This document shows, piece after piece, positions 51,721 to 60,346 of a stretch of 64,000 nt of DNA (position 1 is its first letter; each line of letters starts with the position of its first letter). The DNA is from Pseudomonadaceae bacterium (lineage in GTDB: Bacteria > Pseudomonadota > Gammaproteobacteria > Pseudomonadales > Azotimanducaceae). The position numbers and the translations under genes are program-made. The DNA is taken from positions 186,001-250,000 of the forward strand of contig JANSWO010000003.1 of assembly GCA_024743435.1 (NCBI GenBank), read 5' to 3'. The notes beneath the pieces were generated by a model. That model did no database searches. It was not told where the DNA came from and saw nothing but the letters and a program-made list of their open reading frames with translations.

Positions 51721-52737
51721 ATGGCGCGAATGAACATGATTCAGGCATTGAATTCGGCGATGGACGTCATGCTCGCCAGGGATGAGTCGACGGTCATCAT
51801 CGGTGAAGACGTCGGCTACTTTGGTGGTGTTTTTCGTTGTACTGACGGCTTGCAGCGTAAGCACGGTGAACATCGGGTGCTGGATGCGCCGATCGCGGAG
51901 GGTGGCATTGTCGGCTCGGCCATCGGCATGGCCGTAAACGGCTTGCGGCCGATCGCCGAGATTCAGTTTGCGGATTACATCTACCCTGGCTACGACCAGA
52001 TCGTCAGTGAGGTTGCCCGGCTGCGCTATCGCACGGCTGGTGATTTCTATGCCCCCCTTACAATCCGCACGCCCTGCGGCGGTGGCATTCGTGGTGGCCA
52101 GACACACAGCCAGAGCCCTGAGGCAATCTTTGCTCACGTCAGCGGGCTGAAAGTTGTGATGCCCAGTAACCCCTTCGACGCGAAAGGCCTGCTGATCAGC
52201 GCGATCGAAGATGACGATCCAGTCATTTTCTTCGAGCCGAAGCGTATCTATAACGGTCCGTTCGATGGTGATCCGGATAAGCCAGCGGTGCCCTGGACCA
52301 CCCATGAGAAGGGCGAGGTGCCCGAGGACTATTACAGTCTACCCATAGGCCGCGCGAACATCGTTCGCGGTGGTGATGACCTCACTATCGTTACCTATGG
52401 GACGATGGTGCATGTTGCTGAGGCCGCCGCCGAACGCGTAGGCGCCGATGCCGAGATCATTGATATCCGCACCATGGCGCCGCTGGATGTCGGCACGATC
52501 GTCACGTCGGTGCGCAAGACCGGCCATTGCATTGTGGTTCACGAAGCCACGGGTTTTTCGGGTTTCGGGGCTGAAATTGTCGCAACGGTGCAACAGGAAT
52601 GCTTTTATCACCTGGAGGCTCCCATCACACGGGTGTGCGGTTGGGATACGCCGTATCCGCACGCGTTTGAGTGGGAGTATTTCCCTGGCCAAAAACGCGT
52701 CGCTGCCGCGATTCGAGATGTTCTGGAGGCAGCATGA
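51721..52737 (+). CDS. bkdA2: Branched-chain 2-oxo acid dehydrogenase E1 beta subunit
   Basis: This 338-residue subunit has IIGEDVGYFGGVFR, DAPIAEGGIVGSAIGMA, GGGIRGGQTHSQSPEA and VVHEATGFSGFG, all typical of the E1 beta transketolase-like fold. It lies between E1 alpha and E2; the E2 start overlaps its stop (ATGA). GAGGAG inside the end of E1 alpha serves as ribosome site. Confidence 0.96.
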   Translation: MARMNMIQALNSAMDVMLARDESTVIIGEDVGYFGGVFRCTDGLQRKHGEHRVLDAPIAEGGIVGSAIGMAVNGLRPIAEIQFADYIYPGYDQIVSEVARLRYRTAGDFYAPLTIRTPCGGGIRGGQTHSQSPEAIFAHVSGLKVVMPSNPFDAKGLLISAIEDDDPVIFFEPKRIYNGPFDGDPDKPAVPWTTHEKGEVPEDYYSLPIGRANIVRGGDDLTIVTYGTMVHVAEAAAERVGADAEIIDIRTMAPLDVGTIVTSVRKTGHCIVVHEATGFSGFGAEIVATVQQECFYHLEAPITRVCGWDTPYPHAFEWEYFPGQKRVAAAIRDVLEAA

Positions 52738-54077
52738 GCGAGTTTGTCTTCAAGCTTCCGGACCTTGGCGAAGGAACCGTAGAGGCGGAGATTGTCGAAT
52801 GGCATGTTGAGCCCGGTGATGAGGTGCTCGAGGAGCAGATTATCGTCGACGTCATGACCGACAAGGCGAATGTCGAGTTGCCTGCGCCGGTGTCGGGACG
52901 CGTGCTTAGAACGTCCGGCGAACCGGGGGATATGGTCGCTGTTGGCGCGGCGTTGATCGTCATAGAGACGGATGCGGACGCACCAGCAGCCCAGCCGGCT
53001 GTTCAACCCCCGATGCGGGAAGAAAGCGAGAGCGTGCCTCCGGCCACCGATCAGATGGCGGTGCAGGACGCGGCGGTTGCCAGTGCTGATGATGTTCGCA
53101 CCGATGAAGACGTGCATGTTGAGCAAGAGCCAGTTCAAACTCCTGCGCGAGTCGTGACGGCATCATCGCCATCGTCCGCACCAGCAGCGACAAACGAGTC
53201 GCCCCGAACAAGGCCAGTGCTCGCATCGCCCGCGCTTCGTCGGCGGGCGAAAGAGGCGGGCGTAGAGCTATCCAGTGTCCCTGGATCGGGGCCTAAAGGC
53301 CGGGTCACCAGGCAGGATCTCGATTCCTACCTCGCTGGCACACAGCGGCCAGCGGCGAATGCGCCGTTACCTGACGAGACCGTAACTGAGCAGAAGGTAA
53401 TCGGCGTTCGCCGAGTGATCGCTCAACGCATGGTGCAGAGCAAGACGGAGATACCGCACTTTGCCTATGTCGAAGAAGTCGACGTCACCGAGCTCGAGTC
53501 CCTTCGCCGGCACTTAAGTGAGGCGAACCAGCGCAAGCTGTCGATCCTGCCTTTTATCGCCACGGCGCTCGTTCGAGCACTGGCCAGCTTCCCTCAGTGC
53601 AACGCACACTACGACGTTGAAAAGGGTGTGTTGCGCCGGTTCAGCGCTGTACATCTGGGTATCGCCGCTCAGACTCCAGACGGCTTGAAAGTGCCTGTTG
53701 TTAAGAACGCGCAGAGCCTCGATTTGTGGGGGCTTTCGGATGCGATCGCTGCCGTAGCAGAAACCGCCAGGTCAGGTTCAGCAAGCCGCGACGCGCTGAC
53801 CGGCTCATCGATCACCATCACTAGCCTTGGCAGGATGGGCGGCGTTGTGACGACTCCGGTGATCAACTACCCGGAGGTTGGCATCATTGGCGTGAATAAA
53901 GTGCTCGAGCGGCCGATGGTTGTCGATGGCGCGGTGGTCGTCAGATCCATGATGAACCTGTCCTCTTCGTTTGATCACCGATTTGTCGACGGCTTCGATG
54001 CAGCTGCCATGATCCAGCAGATCAAAGGGCTACTGGAGCATCCGGCCAGTCTGTTTATTCCAACGACGGCTGACTGA
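52734..54077 (+). CDS. bkdB: Branched-chain 2-oxo acid dehydrogenase E2 (dihydrolipoyl acyltransferase)
   Basis: This 447-residue acyltransferase has one N-terminal lipoyl domain with the modified lysine in VMTDKANVE (about residue 44). A long Pro/Ala/Glu-rich linker leads to the E3-binding segment SPALRRRAKEAGVELSSVPG, and the catalytic domain ends with the HxxxDG motif in SSFDHRFVDGFD. The ATG at 52734 overlaps the E1 beta stop. No E3 (lpd) gene follows, so a shared E3 is presumably used. Confidence 0.95.
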   Translation: MSEFVFKLPDLGEGTVEAEIVEWHVEPGDEVLEEQIIVDVMTDKANVELPAPVSGRVLRTSGEPGDMVAVGAALIVIETDADAPAAQPAVQPPMREESESVPPATDQMAVQDAAVASADDVRTDEDVHVEQEPVQTPARVVTASSPSSAPAATNESPRTRPVLASPALRRRAKEAGVELSSVPGSGPKGRVTRQDLDSYLAGTQRPAANAPLPDETVTEQKVIGVRRVIAQRMVQSKTEIPHFAYVEEVDVTELESLRRHLSEANQRKLSILPFIATALVRALASFPQCNAHYDVEKGVLRRFSAVHLGIAAQTPDGLKVPVVKNAQSLDLWGLSDAIAAVAETARSGSASRDALTGSSITITSLGRMGGVVTTPVINYPEVGIIGVNKVLERPMVVDGAVVVRSMMNLSSSFDHRFVDGFDAAAMIQQIKGLLEHPASLFIPTTAD

Positions 54078-54189
54078 GCGCTTCTCTCGTAGGGTTGTGC
54101 TGCACCAGCAGAGCATTTCTGGAGCTTACCGAGCGCGCTTGCCGAAGGTGCTTGCAGGGAATCCGCACCCAATTGTCTGACGCCTCTCT

Positions 54190-54340
54190 ACCGTGTGTCA
54201 GGCATTCAGTTTGGGTTCAGTGCTCGAGAGTAACCTGTGCATCAAGTTCGCTACAGTGTGCTCCCCCAAAGATGCACATGCTCCCTCCCGTCCAGTGGTA
54301 GCGAACCCGGAGCCCCGGCCTTTGGCCGGGGTTTCTTTTT
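54190..54340 (+). ncRNA. Candidate C-rich structured small RNA
   Basis: A nine-base perfect stem GTTCGCTAC/GTAGCGAAC (54246-54254 and 54298-54306) closes a 43-base region with an inner TGTGC/GCACA hairpin. Unpaired loops read CTCCCCC and TGCTCCCTCCCG. A strong terminator follows at 54313-54340. C-rich loops that can pair with Shine-Dalgarno sequences are typical of some trans-acting small RNAs. The 5' end is a guess; no clear promoter is seen. A structured 3' leader of the bkd operon is the alternative. Confidence 0.45.
54313..54340 (+). terminator. Rho-independent terminator
   Basis: CCCCGGCC-TTT-GGCCGGGG followed by TTTCTTTTT is a textbook intrinsic terminator. It ends either the bkd transcript or the small RNA candidate immediately before it. 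Confidence 0.92.
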
Positions 54341-54359
54341 GTCTGACTTCTTACCCGTC

Positions 54360-54749
54360 CCGCAGGCATCCATGCCTGCGGACTCTTTTTTCGTCCAGCG
54401 CGGTCCGCGCGCTGGCGGTCCGGCATATCCATGTGCCGGATTTCTGAAACTGCTCATTGGGGTGCCCGCATCCATGCGGGCGAACGTTTGCACGCTACCC
54501 GGTTGTTCTGGAATCCCCTCTCTACTCGGTGTTACGAGGCCGCTCGACAGGAAGCGATAAGCATCCGGGTTCCATCGCGACGACGGGTAAAAGAGGTTCG
54601 TTTAAGCAGACGGGTAGCCTTTCGGATTCCGCCGGCATGGATGCCGGCACCCCAACGACCGGTTCCAGGACGAACGCACAGGGATGTGCGTTCCCGCCGG
54701 CGGATGACTCCGCCGGTCGCGAAAGAGTCCGCAGGCATGGATGCCTGCG
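54360..54749. repeat. Array of CATCCATG-centred palindromes (REP-like)
   Basis: Short palindromes recur at 54360-54381, 54419-54440, 54464-54481, 54631-54648, 54672-54693 and 54730-54749. Most have a CATCCATG or CATGGATG centre and different, yet perfectly paired, outer stems (for example CCGCAGG, GCCCG, GCCGG). A CCGGCGGA/TCCGCCGG hairpin lies among them, and a T-run follows the first. Related single copies are at 63049-63066 and, more weakly, 16543-16561. Confidence 0.8.
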
Positions 54750-54806
54750 AGACGGGTAAAAAGTCCGCGCTCTCAGCCTACACTCGCGCCGAACGAGCTA
54801 AATCTC

Positions 54807-55664
54807 TTACTTTCCGCTCGCCCTCCGGCTCTCCTCCATCGCGGCGATCTCCTCGGCTGTTGGCACCCGAACAATCATCGACTGACTAGCCGTTGCGAGT
54901 AGCGTTCCGTCCTGGGCCCATAAATGAACGGTTCCGTAGCCAAAGCCGTCGCCGACGTACTCCATACGGTTGTCACACAGCACCCAGTCGGTGTCGACGA
55001 GATTGCCAAATCGAATGGTGTTGTCGAGGCTGGTGCAGTAGGCGATACGGCCAAGAGCGTTGCCCAGGCAAGACGGCATGAAGTCTGCGATGACAGCGAG
55101 TGCGCCGGCATCCTGTTTCATGTTCAGCATGCGCGCCCAGAGCAGAGAGCGTCCGTCTTCAGGGCTGGGCGTACCCATGCCACTAAAGCCGAACATGCCC
55201 CGTGCCAGGCGCAGCTCGGTGTGTTTATGCAGACTGTCAGACTCGTCTGGACGGCTGATGGCAGGGCAGTCTTCCGGAGCTGGCACATCCAACGGTGGTT
55301 CGACCCAGTTGCCTGCCACAGGAAGAGGGCGAGCGCCCAGGGCTCCGATCACGGTGATGACCTCGCGCTCGCCGACATGGCCAACCATTCGGCCCTGTGT
55401 CACGGACCGACCGACCGCAGGAAGCTGGACATCGAGGTCGATGGTCTCGCCGAGGCTCGTGAGTGACAGGTAGTGGCCTGTGGCCCAGATCACCGGCTTG
55501 TCGGTAATCTCTTCAAGGGCAACGATGCCGGCGGCAAGCCCGACACCGCCGAACAACGAGCCGCGTCCGCCGGTATGGCGACCCTCCAGAGCAAAGCGCA
55601 TGCTGCTGTCGCTGTGGCGCTGAAGGTTGAGGTAGTCGGCTGAGGTGTTCACGGCTCGCTCCAT
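54807..55664 (-). CDS. TesB-like acyl-CoA thioesterase
   Basis: This 285-residue protein has a double hot-dog arrangement: GGRGSLFGGVGLAAGIVALE and ATGHYLSLTSLGETIDLDV in the first half, and LGRIAYCTSLDNTIRFG and VHLWAQDGTLLATASQSM in the second. This is the usual TesB/acyl-CoA thioesterase II pattern. It would release free acids from acyl-CoA. The start lacks a strong ribosome site. It is separate from the next leftward gene by 58 bases. Confidence 0.82.
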   Translation of the reverse strand: MERAVNTSADYLNLQRHSDSSMRFALEGRHTGGRGSLFGGVGLAAGIVALEEITDKPVIWATGHYLSLTSLGETIDLDVQLPAVGRSVTQGRMVGHVGEREVITVIGALGARPLPVAGNWVEPPLDVPAPEDCPAISRPDESDSLHKHTELRLARGMFGFSGMGTPSPEDGRSLLWARMLNMKQDAGALAVIADFMPSCLGNALGRIAYCTSLDNTIRFGNLVDTDWVLCDNRMEYVGDGFGYGTVHLWAQDGTLLATASQSMIVRVPTAEEIAAMEESRRASGK

Positions 55665-55722
55665 TTTAAAGAGCGGGCATTATCCCGGGGCTATGCGGCA
55701 GTGCAACAATCGGCTGCGCGCG

Positions 55723-55935
55723 TCAGCCGCCGGTAAAGAAGTCGAAGATATTGCCGAGCATGGAACTCGGCGCTCTGTAGAGCTCGGTGAAGTGGCAGCG
55801 CTGGCAGGTCACCATTGTGAATTTCCGGTTCTGTACGTCAAATACTCGGGAGAATATGCCGCCGGTAGCTCGCATGGTGTCCGTCTCGAACTCTCGATGG
55901 CCGCACTTCATGCAATTCCAGTTGTCGTGGTTCAT
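55723..55935 (-). CDS. Small zinc-ribbon protein (COG3478 type)
   Basis: This 70-residue protein has two CxxC knuckles, CMKCGH and CQRCHF, and the conserved ATGGIFSRVFDVQNRKF between them, ending MLGNIFDFFTGG. It matches the predicted nucleic-acid-binding zinc-ribbon proteins of COG3478. Its role is unknown. TAAGGAG lies upstream of the ATG. Confidence 0.85.
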   Translation of the reverse strand: MNHDNWNCMKCGHREFETDTMRATGGIFSRVFDVQNRKFTMVTCQRCHFTELYRAPSSMLGNIFDFFTGG

Positions 55936-55984
55936 AAGCTGCTCTCCTTAACTCATCACCCTCAAACTTGCTGAGGCGGGCGTC

Positions 55985-57826
55985 CTAGAATCCAGCGTTA
56001 CCGGCTTTCAGCTCGGCCACGAACTCAGCCGTCAACGGCTCGTAGGCGTCACTACCGGGTTTCATGACGTAGATCGGGTCGGTCACGGCGTCGAGATCGT
56101 AGGCTTCGTTGCGCAGTTCGCCTTTGACCAGCTTGAAGGTGCCCGTGAGGTCCAGGTTGTTTTGCAGCCGAATGAAAACTGGCCGCGCATACGCAGGCAG
56201 TTCGCTGTTTACATGGGCTGAGAAGCTGGCCATATCGATGCTCTCACCCGGTCTTGGGACAATTGCCGCCATGCCGGCACGGCCATCGGTGCCCGGGATC
56301 TCAACCCCATAAACATTGGTGATTTCCACCTGGGGGTGAGCGTTGATCAGCTCGCCCACCTCGTTGGTTGAGACGTTTTCACTCTTCCAGCGGAAGGTAT
56401 CGCCCACTCGGTCGACGAACTGGTAGTGCTGGAAACCCATATCAAAACCAACATCAACTGTGCGCATCAGATCGCCAGTATTGAACCAGGCATCATCTGG
56501 CTCAAAGACGCCTCGCAGCACCTTCTTCTCGGTTGCAGCTGGGTCTGTGTAACCCTCGAACACCGCTTCCGGGTTGATGTGCCCAAGCAGAAGGCCGGGG
56601 TTGCCTTTGTCCACTTCCTGGCACCAACCATCGGTTGTTCGTTTGATCTCGTCGGCGTCGACATCGTAGTCGACCAAGGCAACTTTTGCCGTCGTCATGC
56701 CGACTGTCATGTCTTTGTTCAACAGGTTTGCAAACGCGACATTGCCCTCGGATGCGCCATAGAATTCGACGATGCGTTTGATGCCGAAACGCTTCTTGAA
56801 ACGCATCCAGACGTCGGGCCTCAGGCCGTTACCCATCATGGTTGTGATGGGTGTGTTCTTGTCTGCTTGTGATTCCGGTGTGTTGGCCAGGTATCGGCAA
56901 AGCTCGCCCACGTAGATCAACAGATTGGTGTTGTACTCGCGGGTTTCGTCCAGAAACTTGCTGGCAGAAAATTTGCGACGCAGGAACACAGAGCCACCGG
57001 CGGCGATCATCGAGCCCACGCCGAGCATCAGACCGGTTGCGTGGTACAGCGGCAGACAGACATAGAGACGATCAGTCTCTTTTGCTTTGAAGCCAGCCAG
57101 ATGTGCCATCGATGCCGATTGCAGGGCTCGTCGGTTCGACAGAATTGCTGCTTTCGGCAAACCCGTCGTGCCGGAGGTAAAGATGTAGGCAGCCGTATCG
57201 CCGAGCGTTATCTCATTGGTCTCGGCCAGATCGTCATCTGAAAGCTGCGGTAGCGCATCGTTGATATTCGTTGCCCAATTCGGCGCGCTTGCTTGTCCGC
57301 TATCTGGCACGTAGACGTAGCCACTACCGGGTTCGAGCGGCAGCTCGGACACGACATCACCTACCGCGAGCGCGACTTCTTCGCCGATGATGCAGGCCTT
57401 GGACTCGGTGGTGGAAATGCAGTGAACCAGTGGCTTTCCGGTGAGGTTGGTATTGATCAGTCCAGCCACGGCGCCAACTTTGCCGATGCCGATGAACGCC
57501 GCCATGAACTCGATCCGGTTCTCCATGAGCAGCGACACGGTGTCGCCTTTGGAGACGCCAACCGATTGCAGATAGCGCGCGTATTGATTGGCAAGCGCAT
57601 TCAGCTCGCCCCAGGTGGCGGATTTGCCTTCGAAGATGAGGGCTGTACGGTCGCCATAGTTGGCCGCGTTGCGGGTGACCTGGGCCGCCCAGCAATCATG
57701 CTCGGCGTTGTCTCTGGGCACCATGCCCTTCTTGAGCTTCAGTAGCCCTGGAACCTGAGCGAGCGTTTTGCCGACATCAACTAAGCCCATGTTTTCTTCG
57801 CCATTTTCTTGGGAGGTGAAAACCAT
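55985..57826 (-). CDS. Long-chain/very-long-chain acyl-CoA synthetase (FATP-type)
   Basis: This 613-residue AMP-forming ligase has ATP motif YIFTSGTTGLPKAA, LPLYHATGLMLG, FYGASEGN, WFNTGDLM, and FVDRVGDTFRWKSENVS, with the late LDLTGTFKLVKG carrying the catalytic lysine. The FYGASEG and DRVGDTFRWKGE-type segments place it with fatty-acid transport protein-like acyl-CoA synthetases. AGGAGG lies eight bases before ATG 57826. It probably activates bulky or long acids for the beta-oxidation genes here. It diverges from an MBL-fold gene. Confidence 0.92.
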   Translation of the reverse strand: MVFTSQENGEENMGLVDVGKTLAQVPGLLKLKKGMVPRDNAEHDCWAAQVTRNAANYGDRTALIFEGKSATWGELNALANQYARYLQSVGVSKGDTVSLLMENRIEFMAAFIGIGKVGAVAGLINTNLTGKPLVHCISTTESKACIIGEEVALAVGDVVSELPLEPGSGYVYVPDSGQASAPNWATNINDALPQLSDDDLAETNEITLGDTAAYIFTSGTTGLPKAAILSNRRALQSASMAHLAGFKAKETDRLYVCLPLYHATGLMLGVGSMIAAGGSVFLRRKFSASKFLDETREYNTNLLIYVGELCRYLANTPESQADKNTPITTMMGNGLRPDVWMRFKKRFGIKRIVEFYGASEGNVAFANLLNKDMTVGMTTAKVALVDYDVDADEIKRTTDGWCQEVDKGNPGLLLGHINPEAVFEGYTDPAATEKKVLRGVFEPDDAWFNTGDLMRTVDVGFDMGFQHYQFVDRVGDTFRWKSENVSTNEVGELINAHPQVEITNVYGVEIPGTDGRAGMAAIVPRPGESIDMASFSAHVNSELPAYARPVFIRLQNNLDLTGTFKLVKGELRNEAYDLDAVTDPIYVMKPGSDAYEPLTAEFVAELKAGNAGF

Positions 57827-57887
57827 ACCCACGCCTCCTATGATCGGCAATCAACTTATGGCGTGCGGATTATCCGGGGGGAGTTTT

Positions 57888-58754
57888 ATGGCGACGCAGA
57901 GCTGGCAAATCGGTGGCGTGAAAATTACACGTGTTATCGAGATTGAATCGATCGGCGGAGTGAAATTCATCCTGCCGGATGCGGACAGGGATGCCTGCGC
58001 ACCCATAAAGTGGATGGCGCCACATTTCATGGACGATGCGGGCAACCTGAAGATGAGCGTGCACGCGCTTATTGTCGATACAGGCGATCGCCGAATCATG
58101 GTGGATACCTGTATTGGCAACGACAAACAGCGCACCATCCCCGCCTGGACAAATCTGCAGGGCAGTTTCCTCGCTGATATAGAAGCCGCCGGTTATCCGC
58201 GTGAGTCCATTGACACGGTGATGTGCACTCACCTGCACGTCGATCATGTTGGCTGGAACACGATGCTCGTCGATGGCGAGTGGTTGCCGACCTTTCCGAA
58301 TGCTCGCTACCTGATGGCCGAAAAGGAATGGCTACATTGGGATGCGAATGAAGACGAAAGCACCTATGGCCCCGTGCTGGCAGATTCAGTTCGTCCGATC
58401 GTCGAGGCTGGACTGGCGGATTTTGTCGCCGTGGATGAGCAGATTTGCCCGGAAGTTCGCTTGGAGCCAACGCCCGGGCACACTCCTGGTCACGTCAGCG
58501 TGCACATTACGAGTGAGGGGAAGGAGGCGCTGATAACCGGCGACTGCATCCACCACCCGGTACAGATGACCAACACGCATTGGTGTTCGTCGGCGGATTC
58601 GGATCAGGGAGAGGGCCAGAAAACCCGCGAGCAACTATTGGCGAAGTATGTCGATAGCGACGTTCTCATTATCGGCACGCATTTCGCGACGCCCACGGCG
58701 GGTCATGTGAAACAGTTGTCTGAAGGCAGTTACTGGCTGGACGTCGGTTCCTAG
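57888..58754 (+). CDS. MBL-fold metallohydrolase
   Basis: This 288-residue metallo-beta-lactamase-fold hydrolase has the zinc motif THLHVDHVGWN (HxHxDH), PGHTPGHVSVH, TGDCIHHP and a final GTHFATP. GGGGGGAG lies just before the ATG at 57888. Related proteins hydrolyse lactones or esters, including quorum-sensing lactones and CoA esters. It is divergent from the acyl-CoA synthetase gene. Confidence 0.88.
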   Translation: MATQSWQIGGVKITRVIEIESIGGVKFILPDADRDACAPIKWMAPHFMDDAGNLKMSVHALIVDTGDRRIMVDTCIGNDKQRTIPAWTNLQGSFLADIEAAGYPRESIDTVMCTHLHVDHVGWNTMLVDGEWLPTFPNARYLMAEKEWLHWDANEDESTYGPVLADSVRPIVEAGLADFVAVDEQICPEVRLEPTPGHTPGHVSVHITSEGKEALITGDCIHHPVQMTNTHWCSSADSDQGEGQKTREQLLAKYVDSDVLIIGTHFATPTAGHVKQLSEGSYWLDVGS

Positions 58755-59032
58755 TTGCCGCTCGCGTCCTCGATGTCCTTGGCCACCTGAACCTCGAGAG
58801 AGTCCACCCAAATATCCATACGCTTGCGCAGAAATGGGATATCCAGGGCGATAAACGCAAGCCCCAGGGGAATCATCCAGAAACCAAGGATGGGCAGGAA
58901 GCCAAAAACGCCGCCGATGCAGAACACCACGCCGAGGATCGCCCGTAGAACGGGCGGAACTCTGTGCTGGCCCCAGCGCATCATCCGATAGGTGATGCTC
59001 CGGCCTTTACGCCTGATCTCTTCGATGTCCAT
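58751..59032 (-). CDS. Small membrane protein (PGPGW-like transmembrane protein)
   Basis: This 93-residue protein has a basic N-terminus, two closely spaced hydrophobic segments (VLRAILGVVFCIGGVFGFLPI and GFWMIPLGLAFIAL, each split by prolines), and an acidic tail. It resembles the small putative transmembrane protein family that follows PGPGW-type annotations. Its function is unknown. It overlaps the MBL stop by four bases. Confidence 0.6.
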   Translation of the reverse strand: MDIEEIRRKGRSITYRMMRWGQHRVPPVLRAILGVVFCIGGVFGFLPILGFWMIPLGLAFIALDIPFLRKRMDIWVDSLEVQVAKDIEDASGN

Positions 59033-59070
59033 GAATTATGGGTGCTGGGGCTGCGCGCTCTGGCGGGCCT

Positions 59071-60180
59071 TCACACCATCATGGGTCCATCGCTGGGGGC
59101 ATCATGTTTGTCCGGCCGTCCACGCCGTTCGATGGATGGGTCGATCGATAGGAATCGATAGACACCGTCTTCTCCGAGCTCACGTTTCAGCCGATTGCGG
59201 TGCATGAGCAGATGCGTATGCGCGATCGCTTCACCGAGCGCCATCATCATTTGCCGGGGGTCCAACTTGCGCGCGAACATAACGGGCAGCAGTTCGGCGG
59301 CGGTTTTCGGCTCGGCGCAAGCTTCCTCCACGGCCAGCATGCGATCTTCATGATGTTCCATGAGTTCGGCCAGACGCTCACGCACGCCATAGAACGGCAG
59401 GTTATGGGCGGGGAGCACCAGCGTGTCTTCCGGTGTATTCAGAAAATCGTCCAGTGAGTCCATCCAATCCAGTAGTGGGTTGGCGTCTGGTTCCGTGGGA
59501 TGCACGCTGACGTTCGAGGTGATGACGGGCAGAATCTGATCGCCCGATATCAAAATTCCCAGGCTGCCGCAGTACAGGCAGACGTGTTCCGGCGAGTGCC
59601 CGGAACCGACGCGCACGCGCCAGTCTCGGCCACCGATAGTCATCGTGTCGCCATCGCGAAGCCGCTCGTACCCCATTGGCATGTCGGGCATGGACATACC
59701 TTCGCCACGGCGGGCGGCAAACGTCGCTCGCATCTCCTCCAGGTATTCGGGTGGCATACCGGCGCGGGCGTAAAATTGCTCTGCTTGCCAGCTGTGCTGG
59801 TGGGTGGGGCCACTGGTTGTGCCTGAGAAGAATGCCCGCGCCTGATAGTACTCAGCTCGGCTCATAAACAACCGGCACTTAAAGTGCTCGGTGATGAGGC
59901 TGGCCTGGCCGATGTGGTCCGGGTGCATATGGGTGCAGATCACGCCGATCACCGGCTTGCCGCCCAGCTCCTTGGCGAATACTTCGAGCCAAAGCTCGGC
60001 AACGTTGTCCAATCCGAGCCCGGTATCGACGACGTACCAACCCTCCGTATCTTCCAACAGGTAGAGGTTGATGTGGCTCAGAGAGCCGGGCATCGGCATG
60101 GTGAGCCAGCGAACGCCGGCCGCGAGCTCAACCGTTGTGCCGGGCTCGGGGTGTTCAGGGTAGGGGTATTTCAATGCCAT
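59071..60180 (-). CDS. MBL-fold metallohydrolase, second copy
   Basis: This 369-residue protein has the zinc motif CTHMHPDHIGQA, then GSGHSPEHVCLYC, LISGDQILPVITSN and LVLPAHNLPF. The C-terminal helical part (about residues 285-369) suggests the lactonase/CoA-hydrolase-like subclass with an extended dimer arm. It is distinct from the MBL protein at 57888-58754. It begins at 60180 with a weak ribosome site; longer frames upstream are rejected. It probably hydrolyses a thioester or lactone in the adjoining acyl-CoA metabolism. Confidence 0.88.
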   Translation of the reverse strand: MALKYPYPEHPEPGTTVELAAGVRWLTMPMPGSLSHINLYLLEDTEGWYVVDTGLGLDNVAELWLEVFAKELGGKPVIGVICTHMHPDHIGQASLITEHFKCRLFMSRAEYYQARAFFSGTTSGPTHQHSWQAEQFYARAGMPPEYLEEMRATFAARRGEGMSMPDMPMGYERLRDGDTMTIGGRDWRVRVGSGHSPEHVCLYCGSLGILISGDQILPVITSNVSVHPTEPDANPLLDWMDSLDDFLNTPEDTLVLPAHNLPFYGVRERLAELMEHHEDRMLAVEEACAEPKTAAELLPVMFARKLDPRQMMMALGEAIAHTHLLMHRNRLKRELGEDGVYRFLSIDPSIERRGRPDKHDAPSDGPMMV

Positions 60181-60346
60181 GGTTGTCCGTCCGGAGTTGT
60201 CTGTCCGGGGCCGCTCAGCGTTCCGGAGCATCCGGCAGCAGGCCCTTAGCGAGTCGATCGCCCGGGGGCGCAAAGGCGTCAGGATATCACTGGTGAGCCA
60301 CCAGGTTGCGCAATTCTCGCGGTCGCAATCGCCGGCGTGTGTTGCG

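Noticed and set aside
54077-54340. tmRNA, 6S or 4.5S RNA
   Set aside because: None of their conserved end or core sequences is present; only a generic structured C-rich RNA is proposed.
54431-54889. Rightward frame across the palindrome array
   Set aside because: Its translation simply repeats the palindromes and it overlaps the thioesterase gene antisense.
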